DNA of 7,740 bases from NCBI GenBank assembly GCA_003151665.1, contig PLYD01000287.1:5043-12782 (forward strand), read 5' to 3'. Positions 1 through 5,357 of this stretch are shown here, piece after piece. This stretch comes from Candidatus Dormiibacterota bacterium (GTDB lineage Bacteria; Chloroflexota; Dormibacteria; Dormibacterales; Dormibacteraceae). The notes beneath the pieces were generated by a model. It did no database searches, had not been told where the DNA came from, and worked only from the letters and a program-made list of their open reading frames with translations. A program made the position numbers and the translations under genes. Position 1 is the stretch's first letter; the number at the start of each line of letters is the position of its first letter.

Positions 1-119
1 AGGATCGGAACATAAGCGCGGCGCCGATAGGGCAGCAGCGCGTAGAAGACCAGCGAGAAGATCAGGGCCGCAAGGACCCCCACGATGACGCCCGGCGGGA
101 TGAAACTCAATAGGACCAA
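1..119 (-). CDS. Partial small membrane protein, N-terminus only
   Basis: The 3' part lies beyond the left edge, so only about 39 residues are visible. The proposed start is a TTG at 119-117. A strong ribosome binding site, GGAGGG (131-126 on the minus strand), lies about six to seven bases upstream, and no other start codon was found in this frame back to about 185. The visible peptide opens with a hydrophobic stretch (LLSFIPPGVIVGVLAALIF, continuing through SLVFYALL) that reads as one transmembrane helix, followed by the basic cluster YRRRAY. This fits an N-out or signal-anchor membrane protein with a cytoplasmic basic flank. I do not recognise the family. It follows aspS in the same direction, and its ribosome binding site overlaps the 3' strand of the predicted closing stem of the structured RNA upstream. 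Its expression could therefore depend on that fold. Confidence 0.5.
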   Translation of the reverse strand, partial: MVLLSFIPPGVIVGVLAALIFSLVFYALLPYRRRAYVPI

Positions 120-122
120 AGC

Positions 123-289
123 GCTCCCTCCGGGCCACGGGGGTGGGTTGTCCTGAGCGAGCTCAGGTGGGTCCCCTGCCTTGGCTCTCCAAGTCCCGTC
201 AAGCGGGCTTTTGGTCGGCGACCGGACTCCGAGGTCCCTAAATGCTGTCTATTGGGCAACGCGCACATCGCCCGCAACCCGTCGGGAGC
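123..289 (-). ncRNA. ssrS: Candidate 6S RNA downstream of aspS
   Basis: Hand folding of the minus strand gives a 6S-like rod. Closing stem: GCTCCC (289-284) pairs GGGAGC (128-123), then a GA/GA internal loop, CGGG (281-278) with CCCG (134-131), a TT/GG loop, and GCGGG (275-271) with CCCGT (141-137). A large asymmetric bubble follows (about 270-246 and 177-142). Its 3' strand holds the perfect hairpin CCTGAGC/GCTCAGG (167-161, 158-152). Terminal stem: 245-237 pairs 184-178 with bulges, and 233-220 pairs 200-187 with two mismatches. The 5' bubble carries GCGATGTGCGC, resembling the GAUGU segment near the 5' end of known 6S RNAs. The predicted length of about 167 nt is close to the usual 180-200. 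6S RNA mimics an open promoter and sequesters housekeeping RNA polymerase holoenzyme in stationary phase. A Bacillus 6S gene also lies by aspS, as I recall. The alternative is a cis-acting leader of the downstream membrane gene. Confidence 0.65.
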
Positions 290-295
290 CACCCA

Positions 296-301
296 ATATT
301 A
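296..301 (-). promoter_or_regulatory. -10-like hexamer for the candidate 6S RNA
   Basis: TAATAT (301-296, minus strand) lies seven bases upstream of G289, the first base of the predicted closing stem. A transcript starting there would begin exactly at the stem. The first three bases of the hexamer are the TAA stop codon of aspS. No convincing -35 (TTGACA-like) was seen 16-18 bases further upstream, so the call rests on the -10 and its position. Confidence 0.4.
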
Positions 302-2059
302 CGTGGACGCGTTCGGGGGTGGCACCACTCGAATCCGAAGCTCTTCGAGCTGCGCGGGGTCGACCTCCGACGGCGCGCCCAGCATGAGGTCCGACATCGA
401 TTGCGTCTTTGGAAAAGCGACGACATCGCGAATGTTGTCGGTGCCGCCGAGCATCATGACGATGCGATCGATTCCCGGCGCTATGCCACCGTGAGGCGGC
501 ACCCCGTACGTGAAAGCGCGTAGCAGCGTGCCGAAGCGATCGCGAATTACGTCGAGTGGCATGCCCAGCAACTGGAACACCCTTTCCTGCATACCTGGGT
601 CATAGATGCGAAGGCTTCCACCTCCGAGCTCATAACCGTTGAGGACGATGTCGTAGGCATGCGCGCGAACGTCGTACGGCCGATCCTCGACAAACGACAT
701 GTCTTCCTCGAAGGGCCGCGTGAACGGATGGTGCGCGTAGGTCAGCTTGCCCGCGTCGTCCTCGTCAAATAGATAGGTCGGGTTGATCCACAGGAACTTC
801 CACTCGTCCTCTCTGATCAGGTGGCGGCGCCGCGCCACCTCCTGCCGGATGAGACCTATCACCGTCTCGGCCTTGCGCCTGCGATCGGCGACGAGGAGCA
901 CCAGGTCGTCGTTGCCTGCGCCGGTCGCACCCATGATTCCCGCCAGCTCCTCCTTCGTGAGGAACTTGTCGATCGTGCTGCCAGGCAGCCACGCGAGGCC
1001 CTTGCCTCCCGCACCCTTGGCGACAGTCACCAGCTCGTCCAGGTCCCGGCGGGCCATGTCGCGGCCGCCAGGCACCCGCATGCCTCGGACTACGCCGCCG
1101 GCGTCGAGAGCGCTGCGGAAGATCAGCGCTTTCGTGCCGGCGAGGACCGATCCCAGGTCGGCGATCTCGAGGTCGTAACGAAGGTCGGGCTTGTCGGTCC
1201 CGAACCTGAGCAGCGATTCCTTTATATCCATGCGCTCGAACGGAGTCTTGAGCTCGACGCCCAGAACCTCGCGCCAGAGCTCGCTGAACAATCCCTCGAT
1301 CAGGCTGAAGACGTCTTCCTCGTCGCAGAACGACATCTCGACATCGAGCTGCGTGAACTCTGGCTGTCGATCGGCCCGTAGGTTCTCGTCACGAAAGCAG
1401 CGCGCGATCTGGTAGTAACGCTGGACTCCGGAAACCATCAGCAGCTGCTTCAGCATTTGCGGGGCTTGAGGCAGGGCGTAGAAGGATCCAGGGTGCACGC
1501 GCGATGGAACCAGGAAGTCGCGCGCGCCCGACGGCGAGCTGCGGGTGAGGATCGGCGTCTCGACCTCGATGAACTCCTCCCGGTCCATGTAGTCGCGGAT
1601 GAGCTTGTTGACGCGGCTCCGCAGCACCAGCATCCGCGTCATTCGAGGCCGGCGTAGGTCGAGATATCGATGCTCCAGGCGCGTCTTCTCGTCAGGCTCC
1701 TCCTGATCCTCGATCGGGAATGGAGTCGTCTCCGACTTGTTGATGACCTCGAGCTTCGAGGCGGTCACCTCGACCTCACCGGTGGCCATGCGCGGATTCT
1801 CGGAACCTGCCGGGCGCCGGCCGACCACGCCTTTGACGCGCACCACGTACTCGGCTCGCAGCTCGGATGCGGCGGCGTGCGCTTCGGGCGCCTTCGTCGG
1901 ATTGAAGACGACCTGCACCGCACCCCAGCGGTCGCGCAGGTCGATGAAGATCAGGCCGCCGTGGTCGCGACGGCGCGCGACCCATCCGTACAGATCAACC
2001 TCTTTGCGATCGTCCGAGGCGCGTAGCGAGCCGGAGTGAGGAGATGTGAAACCGCTCAA
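299..2059 (-). CDS. aspS: Aspartate--tRNA ligase, predicted non-discriminating
   Basis: Class II aminoacyl-tRNA synthetase that charges tRNA-Asp with aspartate in the cytoplasm, using ATP. The order is N-terminal OB-fold anticodon domain (YGWVARRRDHGG, IFIDLRDRWG), motif 1 region (EEFIEVETPIL), motif 2 (FRDENLRADRQPEFTQ), the bacterial GAD insertion domain, and motif 3 (GIAPGIDRIVMML). I prefer a TTG start at 2059: it overlaps the hisS TGA (TTGA), has GGAGAG eight bases upstream, and gives 586 residues, normal for bacterial AspRS. A GTG at 2086 would add nine residues inside hisS, with a weaker binding site and no family similarity. The histidine in RRDHGG (codon 1963-1961) and the glycine in RRPAGSEN (codon 1807-1805) occupy positions that mark non-discriminating AspRS in Pseudomonas. 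The enzyme probably also makes Asp-tRNA-Asn for GatCAB. It is translationally coupled to hisS. Confidence 0.96.
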   Translation of the reverse strand: MSGFTSPHSGSLRASDDRKEVDLYGWVARRRDHGGLIFIDLRDRWGAVQVVFNPTKAPEAHAAASELRAEYVVRVKGVVGRRPAGSENPRMATGEVEVTASKLEVINKSETTPFPIEDQEEPDEKTRLEHRYLDLRRPRMTRMLVLRSRVNKLIRDYMDREEFIEVETPILTRSSPSGARDFLVPSRVHPGSFYALPQAPQMLKQLLMVSGVQRYYQIARCFRDENLRADRQPEFTQLDVEMSFCDEEDVFSLIEGLFSELWREVLGVELKTPFERMDIKESLLRFGTDKPDLRYDLEIADLGSVLAGTKALIFRSALDAGGVVRGMRVPGGRDMARRDLDELVTVAKGAGGKGLAWLPGSTIDKFLTKEELAGIMGATGAGNDDLVLLVADRRRKAETVIGLIRQEVARRRHLIREDEWKFLWINPTYLFDEDDAGKLTYAHHPFTRPFEEDMSFVEDRPYDVRAHAYDIVLNGYELGGGSLRIYDPGMQERVFQLLGMPLDVIRDRFGTLLRAFTYGVPPHGGIAPGIDRIVMMLGGTDNIRDVVAFPKTQSMSDLMLGAPSEVDPAQLEELRIRVVPPPNAST

Positions 2060-3312
2060 ACCAGGCTCTCCGCAAGTTGCTTCCACGGAACTTCCACCTG
2101 CTCGCCACTCGCCATGTCCTTGAGCTGCGCCACGTGGCGTTGCGCCTCCGACCCGCCGAGGAGGACCACCCAGCGCGCGCCCAGCTTGTTGGCCGATCGC
2201 ATTTTGGCGCGCAGGCTCTTGGGCTCATAGTCAACGGCGACCGTGCGCGCGGCGCGACACAGCCTCGCCACCTCCGCGGCCTCTACCTCCAGGCCCGGAT
2301 CCGCCAGGACCACCACCTCAGCCGGGGGTTCCGGGATCACCTCCGCCCCACTCGCGGCGACCACCTCGGTGACCCGGTCGAGACCGCCCGCAAATCCCAC
2401 ACCGGGGGTCGACGGCCAGCCCTCCGCCTCAGCAAGGCCGTCATATCGCCCGCCGGCGACCAGCGCGTCCTGCTGGCCAGACGCGCCGCCTGGGTAGAAC
2501 TCGAAAACTGTGCGCGTGTAGTAATCGAGCCCCCGCACCAGGTATGGGTTCAACCGGTACTCGATGCCCGCGGCGTCGAGTACCCGCCTCACCAGCACCC
2601 ATGCGGCAGCGCACTCGTCGCAAAGGTGGTCGGTGATGCGGGGCGCTTTGGGCTTGAAGGGCTGGCACTGCGGCACCTTGCAATCGAGCAGGCGCAACGG
2701 GCTCGTCTCGAGGCGGCGCTGGCAGTCGCCGTGCAGCTTGTCCTTCAACGGCCGGTAGTACTCCCGCAGCAGATCGAGGTATGCGGGCCGGCACTTGTGG
2801 TCGCCGATCGTGTTCAGCTCCAGCGCCACATCGCTGAGGCCGACCTCGCGCAGCCACGTGGCGGCGAGCTCGATGATCTCGGCGTCCACTGCCGGGCTGT
2901 CGGCGCCGATCGCCTCGATGTCGAACTGAAAAAACTGGCGGTACCGGCCCTTCTGCGGGCGGTCGTACCGGAACATCGGCCCGATGAGAAACAGTCGTGC
3001 GGGTTGCGGGCCCTGGTTGAGATGACCCTCGAAGTAGGCGCGCACGATCCCTGCCGTCGCCTCTGGCCGAAGCGCGAGGTTGCGCCCGCCACGATCTTCG
3101 AAGCGATACAGCTCTTTCGCGACCGCGTCCGTCTCGGTGCCGACCCGCTCGATGAGGTCGGTGTGCTCGAGGATCGGAGTGACCATCTCCTGGTATCCAA
3201 AGCTCCTCGCGACGCTTGCGGCGGCCCTCTCGACGGTGCGCCAAAGAGCCCGCTCCGCGGGCATGAGGTCCCGCATTCCGCGGACCGCTTTGATGGGTTC
3301 TCTGCGAGGCAT
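2056..3312 (-). CDS. hisS: Histidine--tRNA ligase
   Basis: Class II synthetase that attaches histidine to tRNA-His; 418 residues, typical for the bacterial enzyme. The N-terminus has the family signature (KAVRGMRDLMP, residues 8-18). Motif 2 is FRYDRPQKGRYRQFFQ (114-129). The histidine-specific loop is LVRGLDYYTRTVFEF (258-272), followed by AGGRYDGL (286-293) and motif 3, GVGFAGGLDRV (304-314). The last 90 or so residues form the HGTP anticodon-binding domain. Four cysteines, C211, C216, C231 and C234 (LLDCKVPQC and HLCDEC), sit in the insertion domain as a probable zinc site; I recall a similar quartet in Firmicutes HisRS. Motif 2 has Asp (FRYD) where many HisRS have Glu, a mild variation. 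The ATG at 3312 has no Shine-Dalgarno sequence but lies just after a TACAAT hexamer, suggesting a very short leader. The gene is first in a hisS-aspS pair. Confidence 0.97.
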   Translation of the reverse strand: MPRREPIKAVRGMRDLMPAERALWRTVERAAASVARSFGYQEMVTPILEHTDLIERVGTETDAVAKELYRFEDRGGRNLALRPEATAGIVRAYFEGHLNQGPQPARLFLIGPMFRYDRPQKGRYRQFFQFDIEAIGADSPAVDAEIIELAATWLREVGLSDVALELNTIGDHKCRPAYLDLLREYYRPLKDKLHGDCQRRLETSPLRLLDCKVPQCQPFKPKAPRITDHLCDECAAAWVLVRRVLDAAGIEYRLNPYLVRGLDYYTRTVFEFYPGGASGQQDALVAGGRYDGLAEAEGWPSTPGVGFAGGLDRVTEVVAASGAEVIPEPPAEVVVLADPGLEVEAAEVARLCRAARTVAVDYEPKSLRAKMRSANKLGARWVVLLGGSEAQRHVAQLKDMASGEQVEVPWKQLAESLV

Positions 3313-3322
3313 TGGAGTGACG

Positions 3323-3328
3323 ATTGTA
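3323..3328 (-). promoter_or_regulatory. -10 hexamer of a likely short-leader hisS promoter
   Basis: TACAAT (3328-3323, minus strand) matches TATAAT at five of six positions and lies ten bases before the hisS ATG. A start site at the usual distance would give a leader of only about zero to six bases. This agrees with the absence of a ribosome binding site in front of the ATG. No clear -35 element is seen; the place where it should be is a GC palindrome. Confidence 0.45.
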
Positions 3329-3348
3329 AGAAGCTGAGATCGATGAGG

Positions 3349-3360
3349 CCGGCGCGCCGG
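3349..3360. repeat. 12-base perfect palindrome between divergent genes
   Basis: CCGGCGCGCCGG is a perfect 12-base palindrome midway between hisS and the divergent membrane gene, upstream of the -10-like hexamer on both strands. It could be an operator for a dimeric regulator placed to act on both promoters. In GC-rich DNA such a palindrome can also be chance. Confidence 0.35.
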
Positions 3361-3361
3361 T

Positions 3362-3367
3362 TAGTAT
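3362..3367 (+). promoter_or_regulatory. -10-like hexamer for the plus-strand membrane gene
   Basis: TAGTAT matches TATAAT at four of six positions. A start site about seven bases downstream falls at 3374-3376, on or just before the ATG of a 14-codon ORF. No -35 element is recognisable. Confidence 0.3.
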
Positions 3368-3375
3368 CTGCCCGA

Positions 3376-3420
3376 ATGCGACTGCAGATGAACCACGCGG
3401 AGGTCACTCGAAGGCTGTGA
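3376..3420 (+). CDS. Possible leaderless 14-residue upstream peptide
   Basis: An ATG at 3376 opens a 14-codon frame (MRLQMNHAEVTRRL) that ends in TGA at 3418-3420, overlapping the GTG start of the next gene in a GTGA junction. The -10-like hexamer at 3362-3367 would place transcription initiation within a base or two of this ATG, so it could be read as a leaderless message. Inside it lies GGAGGT (3399-3404), a strong ribosome binding site but 12 bases from the GTG, longer than ideal. This would make coupling through the short ORF useful for starting the membrane gene. The peptide itself has no recognised motif, and chance occurrence is quite possible. Confidence 0.3.
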   Translation: MRLQMNHAEVTRRL

Positions 3421-3740
3421 CAATCGCCCTCATTCAGTTCATCACCCTCATCTTCGCCGGCCTTGCGCTTCTGGTCGGCGCTTATCTATTGATAATCGGT
3501 CGGCGGCCGTGGCGCGCAGACGAGGAAACGCACGTCGCGCCTCGAGTCCGATTGCTCGGCCTGAGCTACATCCTCGTGTTCGGCTCGGCGATGGTCCAGA
3601 TCATCGTGCAGCCACGCGGCCTGAACGCCGAGATACTCGGCGGGCTGATGGTGCTCGGTGGCCTCATCGTCATCGTCGTCGTCTTCCTCGAGGCACGAGC
3701 GTCGCGCCGCTCGATCGCCAGGGGCCGGCTGGGCGACTAG
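3417..3740 (+). CDS. Small three-helix integral membrane protein of unknown function
   Basis: The protein has 107 residues with three hydrophobic segments: about 4-27 (IALIQFITLIFAGLALLVGA), about 46-62 (LLGLSYILVFGSAMVQIIV) and about 71-92 (AEILGGLMVLGGLIVIVVVF). A basic, Arg-rich tail (ARASRRSIARGR) follows and is probably cytoplasmic. The loop after helix 1 is also basic (GRRPWR). I recognise no enzymatic motif and no named family. The GTG start at 3417 is preceded by GGAGGT 12 bases upstream and overlaps the stop of a 14-codon ORF. The gene is divergent from hisS and convergent with the kinase-like gene, with eight bases between the two stop codons. This leaves no room for separate intrinsic terminators, so the two transcripts probably overlap at their 3' ends. 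Confidence 0.8.
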   Translation: MTIALIQFITLIFAGLALLVGAYLLIIGRRPWRADEETHVAPRVRLLGLSYILVFGSAMVQIIVQPRGLNAEILGGLMVLGGLIVIVVVFLEARASRRSIARGRLGD

Positions 3741-3748
3741 CTCTCCGC

Positions 3749-5350
3749 TTACGGGTTGGTGCGCCAGCCCGCCGCCACCCTGAAGGCCTCCCGCAGCTGC
3801 TCCAGGTGAACCGGCTTGATCATGTAGTCGTCAAAGCCCGCCTTGAGGCACCGGTCATGGTCGCCCGGGCCGGCGAGCGCCGTCAACGCGATGAGGCGGG
3901 GCCGCGTGCCCCTCGGCCAGCGGCGGCAGATCGCCTCAGCGGCTTCAAGACCGTCCATCTCGGGCATCAGCACGTCCATCAGGACCGCGTCGTAGGGCGC
4001 GAGGGCGATGGCGGCCACCGCCTCGCGCCCGTTCGAGACGACATCGACGCTGTGACCGAGCTTGACCACCAGCCGGCGAAGCAGGTTCTGGTTCAACGCA
4101 TTGTCGTCGGCGACCAGCACTTTGAGCGCCCCGGGCGCGACCCTGTCGACCTCGGATGGTACGGCCGGTACCACCTGGTGAATCCCCACCTGAATCATTA
4201 CGTCGTGCAGCTTGCGAGGAGGCACGGGCTTGGTGAGCGTTGCCTGCACCAGGCCGCTGTCAGCGGCTCCCGCCTCCTCCGCCGTCGGCTGGGCGCCGAT
4301 AAGCACGATCGGGAGCTGCTCAGGCCCTCTGAGCGACCGCAGCGAAGTCGCCAATGCGAGGCCGTCGATCGCTGGGACGCGGTGCTCGATCAGTGCGATA
4401 TCGAAGGGTTGGCCCTGCTGGGCCCTGGTGAGGGCCTCTTCCGGTGTGGCCTCGGTCGCGATCGCTCCCCACGTCTCCGTCTGCAGCGCCATCACGCGAC
4501 GCTCGGTGGCGTCCGCTGCGACCACAAGCACATTCATGGTTTCGAGCGTCACCGGCGAGGTGGTCACCAGGGCGGGCAACGCCTCGGCCAGCATGGTGAA
4601 CTCGAAAAGGGTGCCCGCGTCAGGACCCGCCTCGACGCCGCCCTGCTCCACCCGCAGCTCGCCGTCCATCATCTCGACCAGCCGCCTGCACGTCGCGAGG
4701 TTGAGGACAGCCAGCCTGTCGCCGGGCTCTAGCTGCGTCGGAGCGACGCCAGCCTCACCCATCCCACTACGCAGAATTCGCGCCGGCACGCCCTTGCCGG
4801 TGTCCCGCACACTGAACTGGAGTCTTGTGAGCTCCCCCTCCGGCCGGCAGCTCAGCTCGACCCCGACTCCACCACGGTCCGTCCTTTCCAGACCGCCGCT
4901 CAACAGCGTGAGCAGGATCTGGTCGACCCGCCGAGAATCCCCGACGATCACGCTCGGCACGTCGAGCTCGGCACGGAAGGAAAGGTCGAGGCCCTTGGTG
5001 CCGGCGAGCTCGGCGACCAGCCCAAGACAGCTCTCGACGCTGGACCGGACGTCAAACGGGTGCAGCGCGAGCTCGAACTCGCCGCGCTGGATCATGGCTG
5101 CGTCGAGGACCTCCTCGACGAGCCTCGCCACCTGCTCCGCGCCGAGCTCGACGATCGAGGCAAGCTCTCGTTCCTCAGTGGATGTGGCTGTCATCGCCAG
5201 CAAACCCGCCGCGCCGAGGACCGCATTGAGCTGGTTGCGAAGCTGATGGCCGAAGTCGGCAAGCAGGTCGGCGTCGAGGGCGTCGACTCTCGGCGCCTCG
5301 TCCGGTCCCTTCTCGGGACTGATCCGATCCTGGTCGTCCACGCCGATCAT
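3749..5350 (-). CDS. Soluble hybrid histidine-kinase-like protein, degenerate CA domain and pseudo-receiver
   Basis: The protein has 533 residues and no transmembrane segment or sensor domain. In order: a short acidic leader (1-30), HisKA dimerisation helices with H35 in FGHQLRNQLN, a HATPase-like domain (about 130-255), receiver 1 (about 272-386) and receiver 2 (about 409-525). In the HATPase domain the G1 box DTGKG (183-187) is kept. The N box reads LLSGGLERT (149-157), lacking the Mg-binding Asn, and the G2 box reads GDRLAVL (210-216) instead of a GxGLGL form. Receiver 1 has A278-A279 for the acidic pair, E322 for the phospho-acceptor Asp and G352 for the Thr/Ser switch, keeping only K374. 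Receiver 2 is complete: D415-D416, D459, T490, K512. Autophosphorylation is doubtful; receiver 2 may be phosphorylated in trans. The ATG lies seven bases after the cpaF stop, implying one operon. The family assignment is firm, the activity is not. Confidence 0.88.
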   Translation of the reverse strand: MIGVDDQDRISPEKGPDEAPRVDALDADLLADFGHQLRNQLNAVLGAAGLLAMTATSTEERELASIVELGAEQVARLVEEVLDAAMIQRGEFELALHPFDVRSSVESCLGLVAELAGTKGLDLSFRAELDVPSVIVGDSRRVDQILLTLLSGGLERTDRGGVGVELSCRPEGELTRLQFSVRDTGKGVPARILRSGMGEAGVAPTQLEPGDRLAVLNLATCRRLVEMMDGELRVEQGGVEAGPDAGTLFEFTMLAEALPALVTTSPVTLETMNVLVVAADATERRVMALQTETWGAIATEATPEEALTRAQQGQPFDIALIEHRVPAIDGLALATSLRSLRGPEQLPIVLIGAQPTAEEAGAADSGLVQATLTKPVPPRKLHDVMIQVGIHQVVPAVPSEVDRVAPGALKVLVADDNALNQNLLRRLVVKLGHSVDVVSNGREAVAAIALAPYDAVLMDVLMPEMDGLEAAEAICRRWPRGTRPRLIALTALAGPGDHDRCLKAGFDDYMIKPVHLEQLREAFRVAAGWRTNP

Positions 5351-5357
5351 CTCAGGC

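Noticed and set aside
195..212. Plus-strand hairpin CCCG/CGGG followed by TTTT, terminator-like
   Set aside because: The stem is only four pairs, no gene reads rightwards into it, and the bases are better explained as the apical part of the minus-strand terminal stem.
250..298. 7-base inverted repeat TATTGGG/CCCAATA after aspS, considered as an aspS terminator
   Set aside because: The loop is 35 bases, no T-run follows on the minus strand, and pairing it would compete with the much more complete 6S-like fold.
120..298. T-box or amino-acid riboswitch for the intergenic element
   Set aside because: No T-box consensus (GGTGGNACC) lies in the element. The GGTGGCACC-like string near 316 is inside the aspS coding end, and the element follows rather than precedes the synthetase gene.
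2077..3420. 447-codon open frame on the plus strand opposite hisS
   Set aside because: It lies antisense to a clear hisS gene. Its translation is rich in Arg, Leu and Ala without motifs, as expected from a GC-rich codon-pattern shadow.
3509..4732. 407-codon open frame on the plus strand
   Set aside because: It covers the membrane gene in another frame and runs antisense to the kinase-like gene. Its composition (Arg/His-rich, no domain) is typical of a shadow frame.
4212..5246. 344-codon Ser/Arg-rich frame on the plus strand
   Set aside because: It is antisense to the kinase-like gene whose domains are plain. The Ser-rich low-complexity translation has no family features.
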